A stretch of 64,000 bases of DNA, from NCBI GenBank assembly GCA_028274465.1, contig CM051456.1:87654753-87718752 (forward strand), given 5' to 3'. The position numbers and the translations under genes are program-made. Every line of letters begins with the position of its first letter. Positions within the stretch are counted from its first letter, which is position 1. The notes beneath the pieces are model-generated. The model was not told where the DNA came from and did not search any database. It saw only the letters and a program-made list of their open reading frames with translations. The DNA is from Plantago ovata. Its lineage: Eukaryota; Streptophyta; Magnoliopsida; Lamiales; Plantaginaceae. This document shows, piece by piece, positions 22,804 to 35,081 of this stretch.

Positions 22804-23394
22804 CTATTTATATAGTAGGTAAGGTTGGGGGAGTACGAAAAAGAGACTTTTCTTTTTTACCGGAGGTACAGTAATTCAGAGCACATGCTAGGGAATTTTT
22901 TGCAGAGAAAGGAAATGTGAGTTAAAGAGTTTTGTCTTTCTCTAACTCTTCATTTATATAGTATCTCTATTATGTGAGAAGCTCAATGGTTTTGAGTTCT
23001 CAGCAAGGGTAAAACAGAGATTTAACGAGCTAGTGGATCCTTTACATTAAATGCGTAGTGGTCCACTAACACGAAACCGTCAGAGCATGCTTTCTCTTTG
23101 TAATATTAACCGTTAGATCATCAACTGCTTTAAAATCAATGGCCACGGTTGTATTTCATGTCATGATTTACAGGGAGTTTATCTTTGCCACGATTAACGT
23201 CACAATTGATTTTACCTTGATTCACGGGATTTGATCTCTTTTACTTCAAAGCTAATTGGTTGCTGAAGTATATAAGAATCTTTTCAGCAATTTTAGTCCT
23301 TCTGACTTTAGCAGTTACTTTTTAAGTAACAAGCCTTGTAGTTGCTGAAAGTTCCCCCTTGATCAAATATCTCATTTTTCTTTGGATCAAAGAT
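22804..23394 (-). other. Leader of ORF3 in copy B
   Basis: No gene seen. It corresponds to 38890-39285 of C and 11611-12090 of A. It contains short TTGCTGA motifs and ends toward pol in a PPT-like GGGGGAAC (sense, about 23350-23358). Confidence 0.6.
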
Positions 23395-23793
23395 ATTTCT
23401 GAGTTCCCATCTCAGTAAATCCTTTTATATTGAGATATTTTTAGGTACATTTTAGTGAGAAGCAATCTTGCTATTTGCTGAGTTCCCCTCTCAGATTTAT
23501 CTTTTCATACTTGAATACCTGTTTCAGTATCCTTGATTGTATGAATGCCCGTTTCAGCAATCTTTGGAATTTTTTTACTGAGTACCCATTTCAGCAAGTG
23601 ATCAAGTTTCCTAACAAATACCCGGTTTGAAGGAATTACTTGTTGAATGCCTGTTTCAGCAAACATTTCGTCTACAATCATCTCTTTTTAGAGAAGTCAG
23701 TGGAAAAGGACTTTTCAAGGAATGAATAATCCTTTAAACAACTATTGACTTGTTGAATGCCCGTTTCAGCAATCCAATCAAATGTATCCCTTT
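23395..23793 (-). repeat. Seven-hairpin spacer between pol and ORF3 (copy B)
   Basis: Seven inverted repeats of the CTGAA-loop-TTCAG type at about 23398-23425, 23478-23502, 23513-23535, 23540-23562, 23575-23600, 23640-23665 and 23752-23778. Stem substitutions are paired in several (for example CTGAG with CTCAG instead of CTGAA with TTCAG). Same number and order as in copies A and C. Confidence 0.75.
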
Positions 23794-26700
23794 TTATTCA
23801 GGTAGTTCAATCAATCCAAGGTTATACCTTAGCATTGCGAACCTATTATCAGGAAGGGGCTTTGTAAAGATGTCAGCAAGTTGATCATCAGTACCTACTT
23901 TTACAACCTCAATGTCTCCTTTTTCCACATGATCTCTAATGAAATGATGTCTACTATCAATGTGCTTTGTCCTTGAGTGGAACTTAGGATTTTGCGTTAT
24001 AGCAATATCACTTGTATTATCACAAAAGATTGGTGTTTTGTTTGTAGAAATACCATAATCTCTTAGTTGTTGCTGAATCCGAAGTATTTGAGCGGTGCAA
24101 CAACCAGCCGCAATGTATTCAGATTCAGTGGATGAATTGGCAACACATGTTTTCTTCTTGCTGAACCATGAAATTAATCTTGTACCTTGAAACTGACAAG
24201 TTTCAGAGGTACCTTTTCTATCAATAGTTGATCCTCAATGGTCAGCATCAGAATAACCTACCAATTCTAATCCAGAATCCTTTGGACACCATAATCCAAC
24301 ATTGACTGTGCCTTTGACATATTTCAGTATTTTGAGTGCCTTTTTGTAGTGTGATTCTCTCGGATCATATTGGAATCTTGCACACACACAAACAACATAC
24401 TGAATGTCAGGCCTACTTGCTGTTAGATACAACAAGGAACCAATGAGCTTCCTATACTTGTGTTCATCCACACTTTTGTCTTGATTAGTATAGCCCAATT
24501 TGGTACCAACACTCATAGGGATGTTTTCAGGTTTCTCTTCCTCATTGATCCTGAACTTATGAGCATTTCCTTTGCATACTTTGCTTGATTTATGAATATT
24601 CCATCTTTCAGTTGCTTGACTTGCAATCCTAGGAAGTAATTTAATTTGCCCATCATACTCATTTCAAACTTGTTTGTCATGAGTTTGGCAAAATCATCAC
24701 AAAATTGCTTGTCCTTAGGTCCAAATATTATGTCATCCACATAAATCTGGACTAAGAGAATTTTACCATCATGGTTCATGGTAAATAGAGTTTTATCAAC
24801 TTCACCTTTCTTGAAATCATTTTCCAGCAAGAACTTGGCTAAGGTATCATACCAAGCTCTAGGTGCTTGCTTTAGACCAAATACAACTTTTGAAGCTTAT
24901 ATACCATATTGGTTTCTGAGGGAAGTTCAAAGCCAGGTGGTTGTTCTAGGTAGACTTCTTCAGCAAGTTCACCATTTAGGAATGCACTTTTAACATCCAT
25001 TTGATAAACAATGAAGTCATTATGAGCAGCAAAGGCTAAGAAAAGTCTAATAGCATCTAATCTTGCAACTGGTGCATAAGACTCATCATAATCCAATCCT
25101 TCAGTCTGGAAATAACCTTGAGAAATTAAACGTGCTTTGTTCCTTGTTACTTCTCCAGACTCACTCAGCTTGTTTCTGAACACCCACTTTGTACCAATTG
25201 CTTTCTTTCCTTCAGCAAGGGGTACAAGTTTCCAGACTTTGTTCCCTTCAAATTGATCCAGATCTTCTTGCATTGCCTTGATCCATTCAGAATGCTTTAA
25301 AGCTTCTTCTATGGTCTTTGGCTCAATTTCTGAAACAAAGCAAGAGAAAAAAGCTTCTACTTCAACAACATTTGCTTCTTCAGCAAGTTCTTGATTAGTA
25401 GATACTTTGGATCTAGTCACTTGGCGTTTGTCAATATCACCAATCATATCCGTAGAGGGATGATCTCTAATCCACTTATTAACAGGTTTTCTGCCCTTTG
25501 GTTCTGGATATGTTTGCGTTTCAGCATGTGACTCTTCAACATGTACTTGTTCAGTACTACTGGTATCTTGTTGTGTCTCTGATGAAATTGATTCATCAGC
25601 AACTGCTTCTTCAGCATTGTTGGTTTGAGATAACTCGTCAGTAGACACAGGAAGTTGCGTAGTTTCAGCAACATCGGGAGCAACTGCGTCCTTAGCCGAA
25701 AATTCTTTATCATGAACTACATTTATCTTGTCATGACTTGGAGTAGGAGTGTCATTGTCAGAATCATCATTAAGTTCAATTGATTTGACATTTCTAGCAT
25801 TGGATTCAGTTCTTTGCTCGTGCATGCGTAATTTCTTCATACATTCTGATATGTCTTCTTCATCATGGACTCCTTGTGATTTTTCATAGAATACAACATG
25901 CACTGATTCTTCAATCTTTTGTGCCTTTTTGTTATAAACTCTATAAGCTTTTCTATGCAAGGAGTACCCAAGAAATATCGCTTCATCTGCCTTTGGTTGA
26001 AATGTTCTTAAGGATTCTGTACCATTGTTAAGAACAAAGAATTTGCAACCAAATACTCTTAGATGAGTGATGTTAGGAGGTCTTCCAACAAATAACTCAT
26101 AGGGAGTTTTGTTGTATTCCTTAGTTATCAAGCATCTATTTTGAGTATAGCAGGCGGTATTAATCGCTTCAACCCAATCAGCTTAACTTATTTTAGTGTC
26201 AGCAAGCATTGTTCTAGCTGCTTCCTTAAGGGTACGATTCTTCCTTTCAGCAACACCATTTTGTTGAGGTGTCCTTACTCAGGATAACTGATGATGTATG
26301 CCTTTGGAAGTGCAATACTCAGTTTTGTACTGGTTTACAAACTCAGTACCATGGTCTGTTCGGATGACTTTTACCTTGTCATTTTTCATGACTTCGAGCT
26401 TGTTCAACAAGTTAGGTATTTCAGTCCTTGTTTCTGACTTGTGTATGATAAAAACTACCCAAGTGAATCTTGAATAGTCATCTACAACCACCAGACCATA
26501 CTTCTTGCCAGCATAGCTTGTGGAAGAACATTCAAACAAGTCCATGTGCAAGAGTTGTAAAGGTTTTGTAGTTGATGGTACTACCTTGTTCTTAAAAGAA
26601 GTTTTGGTTTTCTTTGCTTGCTGACATGCAGTGCAAACACCATCCTTATTAAAAGTAACCTTAGGTAATCCAACTACAAGTGCCCTTTTAGACAGCTTAT

Positions 26701-27181
26701 TCAGCGGCTTGAAGTTTAGGTGACTTGTTCGTTTATGCCATAACCATGCTTTTTCAGCAAGGCAATCATGATCTGAGATAAGGCATTTTTCAACTATTGT
26801 TGAAGACCAACCTATGGTATAAAGACCTCCTGTTCTTCTAGCAACCATGATAACCTTCTTTGTATCAAAGTCAATAAGTTTACATTCATCACTATTAATT
26901 TTGATGAAGTATCCTTTCTTAGCAAATTGACTCATGCTGAAAATGTTAAACTTATGATTTTTGACATAAAGAACTCCCGAAATTTTGATGAAGTATCCTT
27001 TCACGTCACCATAACCTTTAGTAGAACCAAAGCCTCCACCAGCAAACCTTATTGTTGGACCTTTAGACCACCGTCTAGAGTTTATAAGCTTTTTCTTATT
27101 TCCCGTCATGTGCTTTCCGCAGCAACTATCAAAGTGCCAAATTGCATTGTTTGTCTCCGTGGCTGAAGTCTGCACAATCAA
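23794..27181 (-). pseudogene. pol of copy B (PR-INT-RT-RNase H)
   Basis: The protease begins at about 27181, and its DSG triplet is changed to DSC (FDSCCGKH). Integrase (26279-27181) has the HHCC region, LLHMDLF and IRTDHGTEF, but a TGA ends it at 26279-26281, and another stop follows near 26185 before the frame reopens at 26131. RT (24513-26131, frameshift near 24870) has [13 protein letters not shown] and YVDDIIFG. RNase H is split by TGA at 24235-24237 inside the SDADH block, and the rest continues to the pol stop at 23794-23796. Every catalytic domain except RT is damaged, so it is inactive. Confidence 0.87.
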
Positions 27182-27192
27182 GAGAAAACAAG

Positions 27193-27568
27193 TTAATTAT
27201 CCAATATTGGATGTCCATTAACATGTTCAAGAAAACGTGCAGTGGAAACCCAAGTCTTGAGTTTTTCAATCTTGACTTGTTTTCTACTTGCTGAGGAACT
27301 AGAGGGTTTAGAACCGAAAGACTTTTGATCATTGCTAATCAAGTTCACTTTCTGATGTGGTGTCTTTCTTGGTTGACCCTTTTGCTGAACATACTTTTCA
27401 GTAAGTTCTTTTCTACCAAGGTTCCTTCTAGTCGTAGCATTTTGAGTATTGTCAGTACTCTTAGGCTTGGTTTTGTTCAACTCTTTGAAGTATTTTTGCT
27501 TAATTTGCTTATACTCATCAAAAAAAGTTGATTTTGCCTGGTTTTGAATCCAAGTCCACTTTTCGGAG
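27193..27568 (-). pseudogene. gag C-terminal part of copy B
   Basis: Encodes the basic gag tail (MNKTKPKSTDNTQNATTRRN...NGHPILDN) and, in a shifted frame above 27480, the KSGLGFKT segment. It stops at 27568, where foreign LTR sequence begins. The 5' part of the same gag resumes at 60328 on the other side of the inserted block, and the codon register fits across the five-base duplication. Confidence 0.82.
27564..27568. repeat. Target duplication CGGAG (left)
   Basis: CGGAG directly left of TGTTGG at 27569; the same five bases follow CCTAACA at 60328-60332. They flank the 32.8 kb block inserted into gag of copy B. Confidence 0.7.
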
Positions 27569-28970
27569 TGTTGGCCCCTTTAAACAACAAGAAAAGACTA
27601 GAGGGGGGGGGGGTGAATAGTCTTTTCAAACTTTCGTCGTTTAAAAACTTTCTCAGCAAGGACTTATTACTTTTCAGTAATGAGTTTTCTGATACTTAAC
27701 TTTCTCAGCAAGCGCAAGTTACTTTTCAGTAACGAGTTTTGCTGATACTTAAAATCAGAGAGCGGAAGTCTTTGATACAATAAGTGCTTTGTCAGTAAGC
27801 GATAGTTTCAGCAAGTGAACAGAGTGATTGTGTACAGATAGATATGCTTTGCTGAAAACTAAATGGAGTAAGTAAATCACACAAACACTTTTATAGTGGT
27901 ATCTGAGAGTGGCGTTATCTCTCAACTAATCCACTTTGTCCTTTCTAGGACTGAATCCACAAAGACAAATTTGAGGTTCCTTACAACACCTATCTAGAGC
28001 GATTCAAACAGAAACCAAAGCACACTTGCTTCGTTTCCAACCTAACTAGAAACCTTGTTCTCCACCAAACTTGGGACTTTTAATCAACAACTCTATGCTC
28101 GATTAAGTTCCCCCTGAATTTCACGCCTGAAAGGGTGTATTTTCAGTTAGAGAGGTTTGGGATGAGATAACTTGATCATAACTTATTCAGCTACAACAAG
28201 TAATCTAAGAAACAAAACTTTGAATACTTTACAGTAAACAAGTTTGATTGTTTCTGGTGTCAAGACTTGTTCTTGTTCGAAAGAAAGAACACTTAACTAA
28301 TTTCTTAGTCGTGTATGTTCTCCTTCTTCACAAGTATCTTTTTCAAGCTTTAAGTCTTGGAACGGATCAAAGGCAGTAAAGAGTATTTGAAGGGTATATG
28401 AGTTTTAAGCACAAGTGACAGTTTGATCACGTTGCTGACACACTTCAACTCTTTGCCGGATGACCTCTATTTATAGTGAATCAAGGGAGCCGTTTGAATT
28501 TCAAATTCCAAGGCTTTGTTCCTTAAGATGTCACTATCTTGCTTTTGTACTTTCAGCAGCGTCCTTCATTTGTCTTCTAGTCTTCATGTCCTTCGCGTGC
28601 ATGCTTTGCATTTAATGTTCATTTGAATGAGATTCAAACATGAACGTTGGAGCGCAAATGCAAGTACTATCAGCAAGGAGGTCACATATGTTTTTCAGCA
28701 AGTGGTCAGTCTCAGTTTCAGCAAGCACAACCTACTCTGTCATTTAGATTTTCACTTATGCAAGTTGTTCCTGAAGTTTCCACTTTCTGAGCAACATGTG
28801 CCTTTGTAGATACCAGTCTTCAGAAATCTTCTAGTCTTCAGTCTTTGAATTCTTCAACTTTCTGAACGGTTCTAAATGCTTCAATAGTTTGTTTGTGTAA
28901 ACAAAGTACATCATCAGCAAATGCTTCAATAGGTTGTTTTTCTTTTCAGAAAACAAGATACATCATAAGC
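27569..28970 (-). repeat. Left LTR (X-left) of the inserted block
   Basis: S-family LTR in minus orientation from its 3' end (TGTTGGCCCC on plus) for about 1.4 kb, with the TATA box near 28468-28477. It breaks off about 170 bases before the LTR start at CATCATAAGC, where a plus-oriented LTR begins. A run of about 11-12 G lies at 27604-27615. Confidence 0.85.
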
Positions 28971-30512
28971 AATTAACCATGCTAAATTAAGGAAAGTCCA
29001 GTAACTAGTACTCTTGAGGTCCATAGGAATTTAGAATTTTAAGGACATTGTAAAAGAGGAACGTTTGCTGAAGACTTAGAGTAGGTGCTAGATAGGTTAG
29101 TTTTACCGATTATGATGTATCTTGTTTTCTGAAAAGAAAAACAACCTATTGAAGCATTTGCTGATGATGTACTTTGTTTACACAAACAAACTATTGAAGC
29201 ATTTAGAACCGCTCAGAAACTTGAAGATTTCGAAGACTGAAGACTAGAAGATTTCTGAAGACTGGTATCTACAAAGGCACATGTTTCTCAGAAAGTGGAA
29301 ACTTCAGCAATAGCTTGCATAAGTGAAAATCTAAACGACATAGTAGATTGTGCTTGCTGAAACTGAGACTGACCACTTGCTGATGAACATATGTGACCTC
29401 CTTGCTGATAGTACTTTCATTTGCGCTCCAACTTTCATGTTTGAATCTCATTCAAATGAACATTAAATGCAAAACATGCACGCGAAGGACATGAAGACTA
29501 GAAGACAAATAAAGGACGCTGCTGAAAGTACAAAAGCAAGATAGTGACATCTTAAGAAACAAAGCCTTAGAATTTGAAATTCAAACGGCTCCCTTGATTC
29601 ACTATAAATAGAGGTCATCCGGCAAAGAGCTGAAGTGTGTCAACAACGTGATCAAACTCTCACTTGTGCTTAAACTCACATACCCTTCAAACACTCTTTA
29701 CTGCCATTTATACGTTCCAAGACTTGAAGCTTGAAAAAGCTACTTGTGAAGAAGTAGAACATACACGGCTAAGAAATTAGTTAAGTGTTCTTTCATTCGA
29801 ACAAGAACAAGTCTTGAAACCAGAAACAATCAAACTTGTTTACTGCAAAGTATTCAAAGTTTTGTTTCTTAGATTACTTGTTGTAGCTGAATAAGTTATA
29901 ATCAAGTTATCTCATCCCAAACCTCTCTAACTGAAAATACACCCTTTCAGGCGTGAAATTCAGGGGGAACGTAATCGAGCATAGTGTTGCTGATTAAAAG
30001 TCCCAAGTTTGGTGGAGAACAAGGTTTCGTTCTCTAGTTAGGTTGGAAACGAAGCAAGTGTGCTTTGGTTTCTGTTTGAATCACTCTAGATAGGTGTTGT
30101 AAGGAACCTCAAACTTGTCTTAGTGGATTCAGTCCTAGAAAGGACAAAGTGGATTAGTTGAGAGATTACGCCACTCTCAGATACCACTATAAAACTGTTT
30201 GTGTGATTTACTTACTGCATTTAGTTTTCAGCAAAGCATATCTATCTGTACACAGTCACTCTGTTCACTTGCTGAAATTATCACTTACTGACAAAGCACT
30301 TATTGTATCAAAGACTTCCGCTCTCTGATTTTAAGTATCAGCAAAACTCGTTGCTGAAAAGTAACTTGCGCTTGCTGAGAAAGTTAAGTATCAACAAACT
30401 CATTACTGAAAAGTAACAAGTCCTTGCTGAGAAAGTTTTTAAACGACGAAAATTTGAAAAGACTATTCACCCCCCCCCTCTAGTCTTTTCTTGTTGTTTA
30501 AAGGGACCAACA
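28971..30512 (+). repeat. 5' LTR of copy C (lacks first 26 bases)
   Basis: S-family LTR on plus, ending GGGACCAACA at 30512. It lacks the first about 26 bases (TGTTAGGAAACTTG...) because of the inverted joint at 28970/28971. The TATA box TATAAATA is at 29603-29610. It has 13 copies of TTGCTGA/TCAGCAA. With 27569-28970 it forms a head-to-head inverted repeat of about 1.3 kb. Confidence 0.9.
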
Positions 30513-30514
30513 AG

Positions 30515-30526
30515 TGGTATCAGAGC
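30515..30526 (+). other. Primer binding site of copy C (tRNA-iMet)
   Basis: TGGTATCAGAGC two bases after the LTR; complementary to initiator tRNA-Met. Confidence 0.93.
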
Positions 30527-30624
30527 TGGAGGTTCTTTAACCTTCAGCACTGAACCTAGATCCCCTTAGGTGCTTTCCCTAAATCACTTTCACTTGATCA
30601 GTTTGGTAGTCTTTTGCTGACAGG

Positions 30625-31784
30625 ATGTCTTTAGGAGACGCTCCCTTGCTGAAGTTGGAAAACTACGAAAAATGGCGAAACAACATGATGCTACATCTTG
30701 AGGCCATTAGTGATGAGATGGTTACTGTCATTAATGATGGACCTATCAAGATCACTAAGGTTGAGAGAAGTTTTCCTCACAAAACTACAGAAGCTGGAAA
30801 GGAAACTATCTTAGGCGAACCAGTTGATACTGTCGTTCCAAAACCAAGAGAGGAATGGTCTTCCGACGAAGCCAAGAGATTCCGTCTTGATGGACAAGCA
30901 AGAAACATCATCATTCGATCAACTCTGGATACTATACAGTGCAAACTGTGGGGTGCCAAAACTGCTAAGGAAGCTTGAAAAATGGTTCAAGATCTTTGTG
31001 CTGGATCTGACAAAACCAAGAAAAACAAACTCGAAGTGCTGAAGTTAAAGTTCCAGAACTTTAAACAAGGTACAAATGAGTCACTGGAAGACTTGGACTT
31101 CAGATTTACAACTCTAGTTAGTGAAATGGCAGCCTTGGGTGTTGGAAATCTTTACTCAGATTCTGAGAAGGTGAAAACCATCATCAGAAGTCTGACAAGG
31201 GATCCACACTCAGAACTTCTACTACAATCAAGGAATGTCAGACATCACACCAACAGAGTTGTTCTCTCATCTTGCTACTGTCAACTACGAGACAAAGCAA
31301 AGAGAAAATGTGTTTGCTGAAAAATCGCAAAACATTGCTCTTGCTGCAAATCCGTCATCTTCTGAAAAGAAGAATGATAAAGAGCCTGCTCATGAAATTG
31401 CTTTAGTTGTTAAAAACATGAAGAATTCATCAGTAAGGAACTTGAAAGGCGAAAAGCAAAAGAGAAGCTGAAAAAGCATCTTGGTAACAACTACCATAAG
31501 TACAAGAAGGAGACTAGCTCGCTGAACAAGCAGGCTCAGCAAGCAAACTCATTAGAAGAACCAGCAGTAGGAAATGATCTCTGTTTTTACTGCAAAAAGC
31601 CTGGACACTTCAAAGAAAATTGTCATTTGCTGAAAGGCAAATTTGCTGAAAAGAAGAAGAAGTTCGAAAGAGCTTTATTGCTGAATAAAAGAAGAAGCTT
31701 CAAGCAAAAATCGATGCATTGTGCATTGATACTAGCTCCGAAGACAGTGAGGAAGAAAGCTCAGACACTGACGATGAAGAAGCT
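30625..31784 (+). pseudogene. gag of copy C, 5' part
   Basis: ATG at 30625 (MSLGDAPLLKLENYEKW), UBN2-type copia gag. A TGA at 30976-30978 replaces a Trp codon (KEA-W-KM). An indel near 31195 and a 1-base loss near 31430 shift the frame. A CCHC knuckle (CFYCKKPGHFKENC, 31582-31623) survives. The region ends in an acidic stretch, where a D-type solo LTR is inserted at 31785. Gag resumes at 33854. Confidence 0.88.
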
Positions 31785-33853
31785 GTAAGAAAATACGGTC
31801 AGAGTTACCCCTAGGGTACGCAGCGGAATTTCAAAAATTTTCTTAACATACAGGTTAATTGATTAGGTATATGTCGTATATATATAAACACGTCAATTAG
31901 AAGACTAACCTTACTTTCAAAGCAGCTTCCAAGTCTTCGTAATAATCCGGTGTATCTTCTCCTTCGTCGAACTCGAAGATATCTGTAATACTCTGATTAT
32001 CTGCAAGACAATAAGAGTTAGTTTCCAGCTCCTAGAACCTCAACCTTGGTATCCACGGATGAACAACCTATCGGAAGAATGCTCGGATATTCTTTGTGTG
32101 ACCAAGAAGACGGGGCGGCGATTCCTCCGGTGAGGTGGCGTGCGCGGGTGGCTATAGAGGAGGGGAGAGTTTTTATTTTCTCTAAGAAAACTGGGTAGAA
32201 TGACTGTAAAAGTCTATGTCAAAAAAACTCTCTAATAGTCTACTATATATAGTAGTCACTAGAAGCCTAAAACATAAGCAATTAGACTTCATAAAGGAAT
32301 AAGAATCTAATTCTTATCGCACTAGGAAACCAATATCAAGTCTAGATTCATTCCCAATCAAACTAAAACTCAATCAGGAAAATCTAAATTATCCCTTGGA
32401 CTTCTAATAGAGGAAGGAGTCAAACTCCTTCCCCTACCCAGCTCCTGCGCGCGCGCGCGCCTTCCCAGGGACACTAGGTGGGTCCCGATTTTAGGACCCA
32501 CTTATAGTTCTAAGGCAATTCAAACTCCAAGTAGATTATGCCCAAGTGCATATGTTAATTCTAAATTAACATATCCTTTCTAATCAAACCTCTATTATAT
32601 TTCCAAAATATAATCTTTAATTGTATTTATATAAAATACAATTAATTAGCCAATTCAATTAATAATTCCAAATCATTAATTGAGCCACCTAATATTATAA
32701 TTAATTCCAAATTAATTATAATCCATCAATCACAATTAATTCCAAATTAATTGCGATTCTATCTTCAAGGATATTCTGATAAGCTGAATCACCACATAGT
32801 GTGACCCATAGGGCCTCATCGTATTAAGAAAGTCCTAGACTAGGCAACATGGAATTTCTAGACGGTTCCATTTGCAATATTAATACATGAGGACGTTTGA
32901 GAGGCTTCTCAAAGCAAACCCTTTCGTTGTGAAGCCTGTTGCGCTCAACGCGGCGATGGTAACGTCCCTTCATCTGACTTGCTCGAATGCATCTAGGATC
33001 GATGAAGTGTCTATCCCAATAATACATCCACGGGCGTCTCAGGGAGTTGCTTGGTTACGAAGATATACTTATGACCATCATAATATATCATTTGCACTGG
33101 CCAGTGACTTTACCAACACAACTATGCAGACTATGAGCAGTACTCTCCTGTGCTACACTTGAGAGATGAATCCTTCACAAAATCACTTATCATCCCCATT
33201 TGTATGTAAACATAATCCTGGATCGTGTCTTAGGTCAACTGCTTATTCAGAGCTGACATCGACGGGTCCACCAAGGATATGGGGCAACAAATGTGATGAT
33301 CCTGTAAGTACAAAGGACGTCTAGCATCACTTCGACAATTTATCGGTTCCCATAGACACTTCGGTGTAGGGTATCCATCAATGGGAGTGTCCGGTGGGTA
33401 CTTCCATTGTTCGATAATCCTTCTTCGAACAACTATGCGCAGTTATGGGACTCTCGATTGTCCAACAATCCGTTCTGTGGTCGTGGGATCGGCTCACACT
33501 TGCTCCAACAAGTATAACCTCCACGCATACTAGTCTCGTCTGGTTCATTCAGACCCCTACATCCGAGATGAACCTCGACTAGGGAGAGTTTGGGATAGAT
33601 GATAACTCACATAGCTCCCACTATCTGTGTGATCGGTCATCTATCCGAGGGGACATGTTTAATATCAATACAGACAGTAATAGAGATATGACACGCTGCA
33701 TGCCTGGTGTAATATAAATATGAAAGCGATACTCAATAGTAAAAGCAACAAATATATGTTATATTACGTTGACCTGTGTAATAGTACATATATGCCCTCT
33801 ATAAGGGCTCCATGCCCTTAGTTAGGACTGTCTCTAGGACATATACACTATCA
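31785..33853 (-). repeat. Solo LTR of D-type copia element
   Basis: 2069 bases, about 95% like the two LTRs of element D by eye, in minus orientation (sense TGATAGTG...TTCTTACA). Flanked by GAAGC (31780-31784) and GAAGT (33854-33858), a five-base duplication with one change. No internal sequence remains, so it arose by LTR-LTR recombination. It carries the exon-like 86-base segment (31915-32000) and the palindromic TATA region (about 32234-32250). Small ORFs in it recur in the other D LTRs and are not genes. Confidence 0.9.
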
Positions 33854-35081
33854 GAAGTCACTCTTGACGTAGAGATTGGCAAGGAAGTATGTGGAATAGC
33901 CATGGAAGCTTATCCAGATGTGTCAAACTATGAGTTCTGCCTCATGGTCGGTCAGGTAAACAATCCTACCTCTGACTCTGACTCAGAAAGTGAAGACGAG
34001 ATTGACCTTGACAAGATTCAAGGAGAAATCGAAAGATTTGAGAAAACTCTGAGCAAACAGCAAGAGAAACTACAGAATGTTGAGACTCTGATCAAGCAGA
34101 CTACTGAAAAGTATGTCTTGCACAATGCATCTCAAGAAGTTGATTGCTGAAGCTACAGAGAAGAATTCTCAGATGGCAATAGAATTGGAAGAGTATCAGT
34201 CCTCAATTCTAAAGTTACTTGCTGAAATCCAAGAAATGAAAAAGAAGAAAATCAATATCAAATCTTATGCTGATGCAAGTAATACGCTGACTGAACTAAA
34301 CTCTTATTTGAGAGATCCATCTCAGAGAGAAGGTTTAGGTGCAACGTATGAAGGTGATGACGTAATAATCTTAAGTAAAGACAAATCACCGATTTCCTTT
34401 GTACGTGCTACTGATTGTGGTCAACCAGAAATCTATCAGTTTGGTCAATCTAAGGTTGCTGAAAAATGCAATCAAGTACCTACGACCGTAAAGCCCGCTG
34501 TTGCTACTCAAAGTAACAAGACTTTAAAAGGAAAACAGGCTGCTAAAAAGCAAACTGTAAAGAAAAAGGATGCTGTAAAGCATTCTACCAAACAAGTTGC
34601 TGAAAAGCAATTTGTTAAGTCAAAAGGCAAGATTACTAAAAGTAATCAGAAGACCTTTGCTGAAAAACCTGAATCAAGTAAGGTTGCTGACACAAAAGCT
34701 CAGCATTCTCCAAAAAGTGGACTCGGTTTCAAAACCAAGCAACGTCAACTTTTACATGTGTATAAGCAAAGTCAGCAAAGATACTTCAAAGAGATGAACA
34801 AAATCAAGCCTAAGAGTTCTAACAAGACTCAAAATGCTAGGGCTAGAAGGAACCTTGCTAGAAAAGAACTTACTGAAAAGTATGTTCAGCAAAAAGGTCA
34901 ACCGAGCAAGACACCACATCAGAAAGTGGATTTGATCAGCACAAATCAAAAGTCTTTTGGCTCAAAACCTCCTAGTTCCTCAGCAAGTAGAAAACAAGTC
35001 AAAGTTGAAAAACTTAAGACTTGGGTTTCCACTGGACGCATTCTTGAACATGTTAATGGACATTCAATATTGGATAATTAA
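33854..35081 (+). pseudogene. gag of copy C, 3' part
   Basis: Continues gag after the solo LTR: TLDVEIGKEVCGIAMEAYPDVSNYEF, an acidic SDSDSESEDE run, a coiled-coil-like region (EIERFEKTLSKQQEKLQNVE), then a Lys-rich tail to ILEHVNGHSILDN and TAA at 35079-35081. A deletion near 34125 shifts the frame between 33812-34150 and 34113-35081. Compared with copy B, about 30 bases are missing there. The final TAA is conserved in copies A and B. Confidence 0.85.

Noticed and set aside
34752-34949. Antisense ORFs over gag and pol (also 19127-19318, 27325-27531, 47573-47789)
   Set aside because: Shadows of the real frames on the opposite strand.
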